DNA of 64,000 bases from Marinobacter sp. S0848L (GCF_023016065.1 NZ_JALKAQ010000001.1:186001-250000); one strand, 5' to 3'; counted from the first letter of the stretch, positions 25,701-34,096 are shown. Notes: generated by a model from the letters alone, not told the origin. Translations and numbers: made by a program.

Positions 25701-27611
25701 TTAAACGCCACGCTGAAAAGAGTCATTCAATGATTTTACAACCGGCAACGGCGGGATTTCCCTTCCGATTTTTGCACGAAAAACGTCCGCATCATTTTCT
25801 AACTCTTTATCACCTACTGATTTGGCATACTTTTCAATTGAATCCAGAAAATGACCAACAACAAATGAGTTAAACCACCTCTCGTGCTTAAGAATATTTG
25901 CGTACAGGAGATTATGATCCACAGGCTCATAAACTTCGCCAACATAGTCGTTGAACTTGCCATACAACCCATTCACACGAAGCCTTTTGGCAAATTGAAT
26001 CCGGCAATAGTCGCGCAGTATGACTCTCAATGCATCACTCAAATCAGATTTCAAACCATTACCGAAAAGACCTTGCAATATTTTTTCAAAATAGAAGGAC
26101 ATGGAAGTAAGATCACCAACCTTTAAATACTTAAGAGAGTCTGACACTAATTCTATATAACATCCTTCTTGAGCCTCCAAAACCTCATATAAATGCCTAT
26201 TGAGAAATTCATCATCAAAATTGAAAGCATAAGTTTCTCCGACATGCTCCTTAAGAATTTCCAAATAATCTTGAACTTTAAACTCAATAGACAGATTGGG
26301 ATTAGACACGAGCATCAACGCATCATGGTTCAAAGAACAAGGGGTACTTAACCTCTTCCTTGCTATGGTATCCGGCAGATACTCAATATATAACTCCCTA
26401 CGTACAGGAGATTTTGCCAAAGCCAAAACAAAACGCTCCGATAAGGATACGCGATTCATGGCTGAAACAATTTCAATCATCGTCGAAAGTATTCTTCGCT
26501 TAATCACCAGATCAACTAGCGCAAAAGTCACCATATTATCCAGAAGAAATATAATTAATTCTTCCAAATCATCTGAAAAAGAATCACCCGAAAAAAACAA
26601 TATACTCAAACCATCAATTATATTCTGATAAGCGATAACCGAATTATATCTATCTTTACTATTCCGAAACTCCAGACCTTCCGCATACGCCCCAGAAAGA
26701 ATTCTAGGGTAATTCTTAATTAACGCCACATCAGAAAGGTAAGACTTTATTTGATTTAGCTCAGACTTTGTGGCGGATTCAGCATAAGCCCTCAACTCCC
26801 TCTCACGGTCACTCGACCAAGCCGAAACATTTCCTCGCGGAATCGATCGATTTTTAAATATTGCAGGAGTCTTTTCGACAAACCGCTCAATCCCGAATAC
26901 CTCACCGCCGAAACAGAAAATTGGCTCGGATTCCAATAAAACTTTGTCGTCGAAAAATTCTGTAGAGTTTGCTACGACAAAACCGATACTATCAAAATGA
27001 GAATATGGTTTTCCATCATTGCCAGTATTCGGCTGAGACCAAGAGGGGAATACTGAGAGTATTTTTTCTCCGCGGTGCTGTATTACCAGCCGAATCTCTT
27101 TTAAAGGGTCTCCCAAATTACAATATCCGACTAATTGACCTTGGATACTACTTTTTCTATCGAGATTATTAAGTGCAACATCTATCGCATTTAAAATATC
27201 ATTCTCACCATATCCTTGGGGGAAAAGAGTCTTCCATAGATATCCCGATTTGTAATACTCATCTGGATACATTGTATTCTTTGATGCCTTTGAACTAAAA
27301 AGTTCTTTGGGGATTCTTAGGGTAATAACCCCATTCCCTAAAGTCCGTGCAAAGTACCAATTTGAATGCACCCGGCTATCAAAAAATAACACGTGCGCCA
27401 GTTCATCAGCATGCAATATTTTAAAGCTCACCCATCCATCGTATGTATGGAGACCGCCTTTCAAAACCGTTTGTGTTGACTTATCACCCCTTCGAGTAGG
27501 GCGGATAGAAAAGTCGCCCCTTATTATATGATCCAGGCTGGCGCGCGAAATCTCAAAAGTGTCGCCATAAATGGAAGTAAACTTTCTTAACGAATCCGAC
27601 AATATAATCAC
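25701..27611 (-). CDS. Large orphan protein in an AT-rich island, function unknown
   Basis: 636 aa from GTG at 27611; a TTG at 27602 with AGGTG 6 nt upstream is an equally good start. No signal peptide or membrane helices. The first 270 residues look like an independent alpha/beta domain rich in aromatics (YKSGYLWKTLFPQGYGENDI; KPYSHFDSIGFVVANS), in style like toxin or nuclease domains of polymorphic systems, but I cannot name it. The remaining 350 residues are helical and repeat-like. Codon use is much more AT-rich than in neighbours, indicating recent transfer. It is bracketed by two copies of CTGTCCC(A/G)GTTTTCC (25667 and 28216). Confidence 0.75.
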   Translation of the reverse strand: MIILSDSLRKFTSIYGDTFEISRASLDHIIRGDFSIRPTRRGDKSTQTVLKGGLHTYDGWVSFKILHADELAHVLFFDSRVHSNWYFARTLGNGVITLRIPKELFSSKASKNTMYPDEYYKSGYLWKTLFPQGYGENDILNAIDVALNNLDRKSSIQGQLVGYCNLGDPLKEIRLVIQHRGEKILSVFPSWSQPNTGNDGKPYSHFDSIGFVVANSTEFFDDKVLLESEPIFCFGGEVFGIERFVEKTPAIFKNRSIPRGNVSAWSSDRERELRAYAESATKSELNQIKSYLSDVALIKNYPRILSGAYAEGLEFRNSKDRYNSVIAYQNIIDGLSILFFSGDSFSDDLEELIIFLLDNMVTFALVDLVIKRRILSTMIEIVSAMNRVSLSERFVLALAKSPVRRELYIEYLPDTIARKRLSTPCSLNHDALMLVSNPNLSIEFKVQDYLEILKEHVGETYAFNFDDEFLNRHLYEVLEAQEGCYIELVSDSLKYLKVGDLTSMSFYFEKILQGLFGNGLKSDLSDALRVILRDYCRIQFAKRLRVNGLYGKFNDYVGEVYEPVDHNLLYANILKHERWFNSFVVGHFLDSIEKYAKSVGDKELENDADVFRAKIGREIPPLPVVKSLNDSFQRGV

Positions 27612-28285
27612 CTATCAATTCTTTGAAAACGGGGAAAGGTCAATAGTTCGCCTGTCGCCCTCCCCGATGTACGCGCATACTCTTTGATACCGATACGGTT
27701 TGCAACTCAACTGCCAAACTTGCTCGGACCTGTCATTGTTCCTCACCCGCTTCACTAAAATTGACGGATAACCGCAAACCTGCTCAAAATTTTGACAATC
27801 TAATCCTCATCTAGCGGGACCATGCTAATCCTTGGGTAATACAGAGCCCCTACAATCATTGGCACTTTGAGCTCCCTACATGAGATGAATAGCTCGACTA
27901 CTTCCTACAGCTCAGTTTAATCAATCACTCTTGCTTCAACGGGACATAGCTTTCAATAGCAACAAGGAGCTGCCACAAAGGTATTTATGTCAACAAAGCT
28001 GCTGTTGTGACGGACCACCGATGCGCTTTTAAAGTTCTCCCATTAATTAATGCGGTTTCCTCTCTTGGCACTTCTTCAATTTAGTGAGCTCCCCAAATTG
28101 CTGCCAGCCTGCACAACCCAAACTCACATCGACCATGCGCAAACCGTAACGTTAAAACTCTTGCCGAAAGACATAATGCCAATCCGGGGACATCATTAGG
28201 CTAAGGAAAATAAACCTGTCCCGGTTTTCCCATATTTTCTCAATCTCCTCCTGTTTAGGGCTAAGGCCGGCGCACAACGGCACAC
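27612..28285. other. Long non-coding stretch between orphan gene and cassette array
   Basis: About 670 bp with no open frame of note on either strand, AT-rich on the orphan-gene side. Contains a copy of CTGTCCCGGTTTTCC at 28216-28230. Probably decayed cassettes or junction DNA; the promoter of the orphan gene should be at its left end. Confidence 0.5.
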
Positions 28286-28357
28286 TTGTAATGGAGGCGC
28301 AACCGCGGTGAAAAGAGCGCCCGGCGGCCACCCGCGAACTAATGCGCCTTGTTATGT
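28286..28357 (-). repeat. attC-like site 5 (after the BamE-like cassette gene)
   Basis: Read on the minus strand: ACATAACAAGGCGCATTAG (gene-proximal end, overlapping the stop) and CCGCGGTTGCGCCTCC (distal end) pair through AGGCGCA/TGCGCCT and CGCGG/CCGCG. The central segment GGCCGCCGGGCGCTCTTT is nearly identical to that of attC-like site 1. Confidence 0.6.
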
Positions 28358-28358
28358 A

Positions 28359-28730
28359 TTACCATCTTGGCTCCGACCATGATTCAACCTTCCCACGCAT
28401 AAAGACCACTTCTGCGCGGTTCGGATATTGCCAACGTGCGAGGTTCCCCCCATCCACTCGTTCAGGCGTGCCGAGGATTCTTTCGACATCATCGTAGCCC
28501 ATTGATGTTGTCAACTTTCTCCAGTTTGCGATCGATTTCCAACCATCCCCTCTCGCAACGAATTCCTGGACTTGATCTTCATCATTTAGCTGAGATTCTA
28601 GGTTCGATAGCCGAACCGTCAGTTCTTGGACTTGTTTCTCCAGTCGATCAATACTAGCGCTCTCGTCTGCATGCACATTGAGGGCAACGCTAATCGCGAG
28701 AAATCCTAAAACGATTATGATTTTAAACAT
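28359..28730 (-). CDS. Cassette gene: exported coiled-coil protein with SmpA/BamE-like tail
   Basis: 123 aa from ATG at 28730 (GAGAG RBS); the longer open frame to 28856 runs through the attC-like site and is not credible. Signal peptide about 1-22 (NVHA-DE), a coiled coil about 25-50 (SIDRLEKQVQELTVRLSNLE), then a domain with YDDVERILGTPERVD and ARWQYP, the pattern of SmpA/OmlA (BamE) and DUF2845-like small beta folds. Periplasmic; function unknown. Single-gene cassette. Confidence 0.7.
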   Translation of the reverse strand: MFKIIIVLGFLAISVALNVHADESASIDRLEKQVQELTVRLSNLESQLNDEDQVQEFVARGDGWKSIANWRKLTTSMGYDDVERILGTPERVDGGNLARWQYPNRAEVVFMRGKVESWSEPRW

Positions 28731-28744
28731 CGTCTCTCTCAGAA

Positions 28745-28843
28745 ATATAACGCCTGGACTCAGCCGCACTTGAGGCGAGGCGCTAGGTGGCGTAGCCAAA
28801 CCAAGCAGTGGGTCAAGTGTCGACTGCAGCGATTTATTGGGCA
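28745..28843 (-). repeat. attC-like site 4
   Basis: Minus strand: CCAATAAATCGCTGCAGTCG...ACTTGA at the gene-proximal end and TCAAGT...GAGTCCAGGCGTTATAT at the distal end, a paired imperfect palindrome of about 97 bp closing on a GTTATAT core. It separates the 29648-28860 and 28730-28359 genes. Confidence 0.65.
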
Positions 28844-28859
28844 TCATCGCGCACACTGC

Positions 28860-29648
28860 TCAGATTGCTTTCTGCACATGGAAGGATGCTAACTCTTTAA
28901 GAGTGAATGATCGGTTGTTCTTTAAAGTTTCTTCTAGTTTTCGATGAGTTTCGAACCATTCATCGCTAATTGGAAGGAATGTATTTACGTACTCCGTTCC
29001 TTTCTCAATGACAACTCGTACCTTACGATCCCCATGATCAGGCAGGGCGGCAATAAATTGGCCTTTCCCTAAATACCTGATTTTTCGAATCTCAATCGTC
29101 TTTGCAGGAACCCAGTAGGTTTTGTCTCGCGATGGATTCCTTTTACGAATAGCGCCCCGAGCGAAGTAATGATACTCCTCAACTTTGCGTTTTAGGTTCG
29201 CGATACCGTAGCGGATGGCTAAAGCCTCGTTTGCGTGCTGCCCAGTTTTATATGTATAGGGCGTTTCTTGGGCGTCTGCATCTCTATGGCGTTGTCGTTC
29301 CCGCTCTTGGCGCTCTGCATCTTCCCGAAACGCCCGAGCCTTCGATTCCTCTGCATCTCTCTTCTCCCTTTCCCTTTCTCCTTTTCGTTTTTGTTTTTCT
29401 GCTTTTTGTTTCTCCTTTAACTTCTTATTACGCTCCCACTTTGCATTCTCCAATGCTCTACGTTCAAGGAAAGCTTTTCGTGCTGAGGGGTTAAACACAT
29501 GATAAATGCGCCGAAGTCCAGTATAAAAAAGATAAGTTCCGAAAAGGGCTGCGCCTGCAGCAGCTAATGCAGCTCCAGCAATCAAGGCCCATTTTGCCAT
29601 CTGGATAATGATAGTCAAAACCACGATTGCCAATATGAAGTACCACAT
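28860..29648 (-). CDS. Cassette gene: membrane-anchored charged coiled-coil protein
   Basis: 262 aa. Two close N-terminal helices (about 2-18 and 21-45) anchor a cytosolic part that begins with a Lys/Glu/Arg-rich coiled coil (about 60-125, e.g. KEKQKAEKQKRKGERE), followed by a small basic domain (about 150-262; YWVPAKTIEIRKIRYLGKGQ). No recognised family. Poor codon match to the chromosome and flanking attC-like sites mark it as cassette-borne. Confidence 0.7.
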   Translation of the reverse strand: MWYFILAIVVLTIIIQMAKWALIAGAALAAAGAALFGTYLFYTGLRRIYHVFNPSARKAFLERRALENAKWERNKKLKEKQKAEKQKRKGEREREKRDAEESKARAFREDAERQERERQRHRDADAQETPYTYKTGQHANEALAIRYGIANLKRKVEEYHYFARGAIRKRNPSRDKTYWVPAKTIEIRKIRYLGKGQFIAALPDHGDRKVRVVIEKGTEYVNTFLPISDEWFETHRKLEETLKNNRSFTLKELASFHVQKAI

Positions 29649-29672
29649 TCGTTGGCCCTAATTCGATTTATT

Positions 29673-29750
29673 CAGTGACGCTCAACGCCAGAGCCCACCA
29701 GCGCACTTTAGTGCGTCCGCGTGACACGATTTTTTATGTGTTTAGTCACC
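29673..29750 (-). repeat. attC-like site 3
   Basis: Minus strand: GGTGACTAAACAC at the gene-proximal end pairs with GTTGAGCGTCACT at the distal end; GTTGAGC fits the core consensus GTTRRRY exactly. An internal perfect hairpin GCGCAC/GTGCGC lies in the middle. Confidence 0.6.
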
Positions 29751-30677
29751 AAATCGGAGGAATTCGAGCAACCTAACTACCTCTCTTGGCGGCCGATTTA
29801 ATGGAGCCACAGTTTTAACTGACGCTCTGATAAGGCATTTATTGCCAATTACAATATCTGTAGCCTTTGTAAATTGCTCGACAGCTTCCTTTGTAGCTGA
29901 GCCATAAAGAAGCTTCCCAGCATTATCAGCCAATTCAAACTTTCGATGCTCTGGCAAAAATCCTACCAGCGTTCCTTCAACTTCAGTTGTTTTTTCTTCA
30001 ATGCTTGTCGCTTCTGTTCTTATTTTTGCCCGGTGTATTGATGGACCATCAAGCGTAAAATCGAGATTATTTTCTACAACACGTATAGTTGCTTTACTTG
30101 AATCCAGATTCAAAAAAAGATCACGAAGAGCAATCAGTGTTCTTGGCTCCAGCTCCTCTAAAATAGACTCAAACACAGCATCGTCTTGAGCGGCAGAATC
30201 CCTAAGTAAAAGCGCCGCCTTATCTATAACATGTGACAGTTGAGATGATTCTAACTGCATTTGCTCGCTCATCTCATCGAGAACGAATCCAAACGAACCT
30301 CTTGCCAAGCCTGTAACCATTAATTCAGAATGCGACTTAAAAGGAACCTTTCCTCTTTCGCCTAAGTCACCGACTTCATTATTCGCAAATACTTTGGCGA
30401 TCAAGTTTTGAAACTGCTCTAGTGCAGTGCCAGCAAACTCAGCAGCAATTCCTTTCGACCCAAGGACAGGCTGCCCACCAAAAAATAAAGCAACACTAGC
30501 GCTGTTATCCTCAAGCGTTTTTTCTTTAAGAGCTTTCAATTTATTTGATAACTCATCAATTCGATGCTCAATCTGCATTTCCCCTACAAAGTCGTTTGAT
30601 TGACGAGCGCTCGTCAGTAGCTCATTCAGAGTAGCAATTTCAGAAGATAGGCTATCAATAGTAAGTTTCTTAGGCAT
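29742..30677 (-). CDS. Cassette gene: unknown partner of the nucleotidyltransferase-like protein
   Basis: 311 aa from ATG at 30677, overlapping the end of the upstream gene by 8 bp; a longer frame to 30740 exists but lies inside that gene. The first 50 residues form a coiled coil (TIDSLSSEIATLNELLTSAR), the middle has FFGGQPVLGSKGIAAEF and a Gly-containing helical part, and the C-terminal third looks like a small beta domain. No known family. Tight coupling in one cassette implies joint function with the nucleotidyltransferase-like protein, e.g. as effector, antitoxin or substrate (inference). Confidence 0.72.
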   Translation of the reverse strand: MPKKLTIDSLSSEIATLNELLTSARQSNDFVGEMQIEHRIDELSNKLKALKEKTLEDNSASVALFFGGQPVLGSKGIAAEFAGTALEQFQNLIAKVFANNEVGDLGERGKVPFKSHSELMVTGLARGSFGFVLDEMSEQMQLESSQLSHVIDKAALLLRDSAAQDDAVFESILEELEPRTLIALRDLFLNLDSSKATIRVVENNLDFTLDGPSIHRAKIRTEATSIEEKTTEVEGTLVGFLPEHRKFELADNAGKLLYGSATKEAVEQFTKATDIVIGNKCLIRASVKTVAPLNRPPREVVRLLEFLRFGD

Positions 30678-31239
30678 TACCTGCCTCTCTATCCAAAATC
30701 TCTGATGCTTCGTTGTCTCCGCATACAATGGGGACTTCAACCATTCCCTTCCAGAGATATGATTCTCGTTGGTGTGAAAACAAACCGAACCAGTATCGGG
30801 TATTACTCACCACATGTAGAGGATGTGTATGCAAATCAACAAAATACGCGTCGCAAAAGTATTTCTGCTTTGCTTCATTCGGAAGAAAAAGATCCTTGTT
30901 TCCGCTCACTAATTTCTTCCATTGCTCGAAATCGTCAGTCGGCCTAAAGGCGAAAGTGACTATGTCCACATCCGCTGGCGGTCGGCCACGATTGAGCTCC
31001 ACGTTCTCCACAAAGCTGCCATCAAGCCACTGAACGCCGCTAGAAATTCCGATTTCCCTGAGCTTCTTCCGATAGTCGAGAAGCCCTCTAAGTATACGTC
31101 TTCTCTCGGGAGAATGAGCGTAACGAAGGACAAACTCGGATATCGTTGTTTTATAGGGTGCCATGCCAGCAGGATCGGTTGGCCCTTGCCCTGGTATAAA
31201 TGGAGGTAATACTCCTGATTGATTTAACTCTGGTATCAC
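30670..31239 (-). CDS. Cassette gene: nucleotidyltransferase-like protein (DUF6932-like)
   Basis: 189 aa. Contains the polymerase-beta-type NTase pattern: GVQWLDGSFVENVE followed 14-15 residues later by PPADVDIVTF (Gly-Ser plus Asp-x-Asp). A C-terminal segment DAYFVDLHTHPLHVV and YWFGLFSHQRESYLWKG is like DUF6932 family proteins. This family assignment is from memory and moderate. Such NTases occur in toxin-antitoxin and abortive-infection modules. First gene of a two-gene cassette. Confidence 0.7.
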   Translation of the reverse strand: MIPELNQSGVLPPFIPGQGPTDPAGMAPYKTTISEFVLRYAHSPERRRILRGLLDYRKKLREIGISSGVQWLDGSFVENVELNRGRPPADVDIVTFAFRPTDDFEQWKKLVSGNKDLFLPNEAKQKYFCDAYFVDLHTHPLHVVSNTRYWFGLFSHQRESYLWKGMVEVPIVCGDNEASEILDREAGNA

Positions 31240-31265
31240 TTTTCAATCTTCCTATGATCTCTCAG

Positions 31266-31356
31266 GCCATTATGGCACATGACACTTACTGCATGCGGGC
31301 CTTCAGAATGGAGCCTAAGGTGCAATGCTATGGGCGTCGCCATACCTGGTTATGTA
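31266..31356 (-). repeat. attC-like site 2 (degenerate)
   Basis: Minus strand: ACATAACCAGGTATGGCGA overlaps the stop of the 154-aa gene; the distal end GTGCCATAATGGCC is its imperfect complement. The gene-proximal ACATAAC matches site 5. No good GTTRRRY at the distal end, so recombination competence is doubtful. Confidence 0.45.
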
Positions 31357-31814
31357 CTGCTACGGCGCAGCACCACGGTTTTATTAATGATGCGTCGATT
31401 AATTTTTTGCTTCCAAGCAATTTGCTTGGGCGATAATTTGCGCTTCCGTCTGGTGTCCATCAAGAACTTGTATTCCTGATCAAAGATGTAGCCAAGTTTG
31501 AAAGCATGATAGATCAGGTCTTCATTTGCGTTGGCAGTGTCATCTGCCGCTATGCGGCGAAGTCCCGCGAAAAGATTGCCGGTCTCAATACCTATGAAGC
31601 GGTTAATACAGACGTTGCCGACGTACGTGGTGTTACCGTTGAGCTGATTGCGAATGTAGCAGTGCTCTTTGATATCCTGGCCGCAAGGACAGCTATCAAA
31701 TTCTTCGCTGACCTCGACCCCAATGAGCGCCCATTCAGTTCTCGCGGTGTCAAAATCAGTTGCCACTGAAAGAGGGAGAATATGGGCAGCCAAGCGTTCT
31801 TTGTTGTGATCCAT
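31350..31814 (-). CDS. Cassette gene: small protein with Cys-rich zinc-binding-like motif
   Basis: 154 aa from ATG at 31814 (GGGAGG RBS); the longer frame to 31943 crosses the attC-like site and the next gene end. Central Cys cluster DSCPCGQDIKEHCYIRN ... GNVCINRF (four Cys plus His, about residues 40-72) looks like a zinc ribbon. The C-terminus is strongly basic (RRKRKLSPKQIAWKQKINRR), suggesting nucleic-acid binding. No named family. Confidence 0.68.
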   Translation of the reverse strand: MDHNKERLAAHILPLSVATDFDTARTEWALIGVEVSEEFDSCPCGQDIKEHCYIRNQLNGNTTYVGNVCINRFIGIETGNLFAGLRRIAADDTANANEDLIYHAFKLGYIFDQEYKFLMDTRRKRKLSPKQIAWKQKINRRIINKTVVLRRSST

Positions 31815-31830
31815 ATTTACCTCCCATGAG

Positions 31831-31930
31831 CACATAACGCTGAGCACAGCGGCGACCTTGGAGTGGCGACGAAGGAGCCACGTAAAGGGCGTCCGGCGGC
31901 CATCGGCCGCGTACTGCTGCGACTTGTTAA
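31831..31930 (-). repeat. attC-like site 1
   Basis: About 100 bp. Minus strand: AATTAACAAGTCGCAGCAG at the gene-proximal end, CTGTGCTCAGCGTTATGTG at the distal end; these are imperfect complements closing on GTTATGT. The central GGCCGCCGGACGCCCTTT is nearly identical to that of site 5. This is the best-formed site of the array. Confidence 0.7.
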
Positions 31931-32388
31931 TTGGATACTTCAATGTACCACTTCGGTTTGATACGCCCGAAATCTCTACGGGTATTGGATTTCAGTGCTT
32001 TCTTGGAATCCAACACCTTTACTTCGCCATGCTCCCTGATAAAAACAACCCAATGCCAGAATGGCTTACCTTGCTCGGTGTGCCATTTGATAGCCAACAA
32101 CGCTGTGTCCGGTAGACTTTCCCATGCTTTGAATGGTGTTTCTTTGGGCGAAACGGTGATGCCAAATTCACGAAGTAGTGTCCGAACATGCTCTGTTTCT
32201 GACCAAAGCGTTGTGTCTGCCGCATAAATGCCCAGCGCGTTTGCCTTTTGTTTGGCCTCCGCGTAACTGACACCGGCGAGAGCAGCACTTGCAGCAATAC
32301 CGCAACCGGTTGGTTCTTCCTGAATGACAGGTTCCATAGCTTTACCAATTAACAGTGATTCGATAGCGCGCTTCGTTATTGCAATCAT
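31927..32388 (-). CDS. Cassette gene: C39-like papain-fold peptidase
   Basis: 153 aa (a start at the internal Met18 is possible). PTGCGIAASAALAGVSYAEA near the N-terminus carries the catalytic Cys (about 29) with an upstream Gln/Glu-rich loop, and FWHWVVFIREHGEVKVLDS (about 108-126) supplies His and Asp, the order of C39-type cysteine peptidases. Without a transporter domain or signal peptide, it is a small stand-alone enzyme, as in other integron cassettes. Its ATG follows directly after a GTTAACG site (32394-32400), as expected for a first cassette. Confidence 0.68.
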   Translation of the reverse strand: MIAITKRAIESLLIGKAMEPVIQEEPTGCGIAASAALAGVSYAEAKQKANALGIYAADTTLWSETEHVRTLLREFGITVSPKETPFKAWESLPDTALLAIKWHTEQGKPFWHWVVFIREHGEVKVLDSKKALKSNTRRDFGRIKPKWYIEVSN

Positions 32389-32506
32389 TTGAGCGTTAAC
32401 AAAAACTCAGAACCAAAAAATTCAAACTTCGCCAATTAAACCTTTTAAATCAATATGCTAATCTGCACTAACACTCTGTTCGCGCCGCAATCATTTGACA
32501 GCTTCA

Positions 32507-33304
32507 TTACTGCAATAACGAAGCACCAACCATCCCCCGGCATTTGGGAAACGCCTTACAGCCAAAAAACTCCTTCCCAACATTTTCTCCACGCTTAACC
32601 GTGCGCTTTACCATCTCACCCTGGCACTTCGGGCACCGTGGCACACTTTCTTTCTTGGCCACGATCTCCTTCACATGCGCCACGTGCTGCCGGTGATTTC
32701 TGAACGTAGCTGCCAGCCGCCCGGATTCAATGGCTTCAATCACCTTCTGAACCTCAGCATCCGACAGTCGCTGCTCGGTTTGGGCTTTGATAAAGCGGAC
32801 ATACCCACCACCGTGGGTCACGTTCTCCGGCATGGGCGTTTTGAACGTGGAATCCCCCACAAAGACCACTACCGAAAACACCTGCTCATCACTCAGGCCC
32901 AACAGGCTTTGCAGTGTCTTCACGTGTTTGTAGTTTTGATGCAGCGGGTTCTGGAATTTCTGCGAGTGCTTGAAGATCTTCTGCGTCCAATAGCGCTGTT
33001 TTGCGTTACCGAAGATCCAGCCCTTCATGTTCTTGGTTTCCACCACAAACACGCCATGCCGGGAGACAATGATGTGATCGATCTGGGTGGTGCCGTCTTC
33101 GGTGGGCAAGGTGACGTTTTTGATGAGGTGGTAGCGGGTTTTGTCGAGAAACAGCTTTGCGGCGAGGTTGACCATGGCTTCGCCGGCTTTGCCTTTGAAC
33201 CAGGGTGTTCTCAGAATTGGCAACAGGATGAACAGCGGTACGAAATACCAGACTTGATTCGGTAGAGAGTTCAGGAGGGTGTTGAATAGCTGGCCGAAGT
33301 CCAT
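32507..33304 (-). CDS. NERD-domain protein with topoisomerase-type zinc finger
   Basis: 265 aa. An N-terminal membrane helix (about 16-32) precedes a NERD (nuclease-related) domain with GKAGEAMVNL, TTQIDHIIVSRHGVFVVETKNMKGW (about 72-97), which carries the D and ExK residues of the PD-(D/E)xK-like fold. C-terminal four-Cys finger (PRCPKCQGEMVKR ... FFGCKAFPKCRG) as in topoisomerase I. DNA processing is likely. It lies next to the cassette array but has chromosomal codon use. Confidence 0.88.
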   Translation of the reverse strand: MDFGQLFNTLLNSLPNQVWYFVPLFILLPILRTPWFKGKAGEAMVNLAAKLFLDKTRYHLIKNVTLPTEDGTTQIDHIIVSRHGVFVVETKNMKGWIFGNAKQRYWTQKIFKHSQKFQNPLHQNYKHVKTLQSLLGLSDEQVFSVVVFVGDSTFKTPMPENVTHGGGYVRFIKAQTEQRLSDAEVQKVIEAIESGRLAATFRNHRQHVAHVKEIVAKKESVPRCPKCQGEMVKRTVKRGENVGKEFFGCKAFPKCRGMVGASLLQ

Positions 33305-33410
33305 CGGTTTTCCTTAACAGCTGTCAATCCGTTTCTTATAACTACACACTAACCTACTCTTCAGTAAACTTCCCATACCGTCAAGGTCAAATTTTGTAAA
33401 CCATATACTG

Positions 33411-33442
33411 AAAAAGCCGCGCGGTTGCCCGAGCGGCTTTTT
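33411..33442. terminator. Bidirectional intrinsic terminator
   Basis: Perfect stem AAAAAGCCGC (33411-33420) / GCGGCTTTTT (33433-33442), 12-nt loop; a U-run on both strands. It ends the urease operon (ureJ stops at 33465) and insulates the NERD gene. Confidence 0.88.
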
Positions 33443-33464
33443 CGTTTCTGAGGGGACGACGGAA

Positions 33465-34040
33465 TCAAGCGGCGGCCAGGTATGCTCCCGCCACAGCCAG
33501 CACTCCCCCAATCCCCCGACTAAACCGGCTATCCGCCTTCAGCATCAAGGCACCCAGCCCACGCCCAACCAGCGTGATGGCCAGGGTGGCGATGGAGAAG
33601 CCGGCCAGGTAGGCCGCCAACGTAGCGCCTTCCGGCATTTCCGCACCATGGGCGAAGCCATGAAACAGCATGAACGCACCAACCAGGGTGCCACCCACGG
33701 CGGTGGGCAGTTTGGCCAGGGTGGCGATGAGGATGCCCGCCACCAGTACCGAGAAGGTAATCCCTGTTTCCACGCCCGGCAGGGTCAGGCCGCCCCAGGC
33801 CAGGGCGGCGCCGAGCACCATGCCGCCGATGACGAAGGCGGGGGTGGCGTTTTTCATGAGTTTGCTCTGGCGCACGCTCCAGAAGCCGATGGCGGCCATA
33901 GCCAGCAAGTGATCCAGGCCTAGCATGGGGTGCAGCAGGCCGCTGGTGAAGCCGCCTTCGGTGTGGCCGGGGTGGGCCATGGCGGTGGCGGAGGCGGTCA
34001 GCAGCGCAGCGGCACTGAGCAATTTCGTTACGAGTTTCAT
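33465..34040 (-). CDS. ureJ: HupE/UreJ-family nickel permease
   Basis: 191 aa from ATG at 34040 (GGAGAA RBS). Signal-like N-terminus ending AMA-HPGH, then about six membrane helices with the HupE/UreJ marks HPGHTEGGF, GLDHLLAMAAIGFW (HxxxD helix) and FHGFAHGAEMP. Predicted to supply nickel for urease. It lies after ureG, separated by a 173-bp gap that contains an imperfect hairpin. Confidence 0.9.
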   Translation of the reverse strand: MKLVTKLLSAAALLTASATAMAHPGHTEGGFTSGLLHPMLGLDHLLAMAAIGFWSVRQSKLMKNATPAFVIGGMVLGAALAWGGLTLPGVETGITFSVLVAGILIATLAKLPTAVGGTLVGAFMLFHGFAHGAEMPEGATLAAYLAGFSIATLAITLVGRGLGALMLKADSRFSRGIGGVLAVAGAYLAAA

Positions 34041-34096
34041 ATCAATTCTCCCAATTCGTGTATGCGGTATCTCGAAATTCACTATGTTGCACGAGC

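Noticed and set aside
28731..28856. N-terminal extension of the BamE-like cassette gene
   Set aside because: It translates the attC-like site; the signal peptide and RBS define ATG at 28730.
29231..29494. Plus-strand frames opposite the charged coiled-coil cassette gene
   Set aside because: Leu/Phe-rich translation is simply the complement of the Lys/Glu-rich coding strand.
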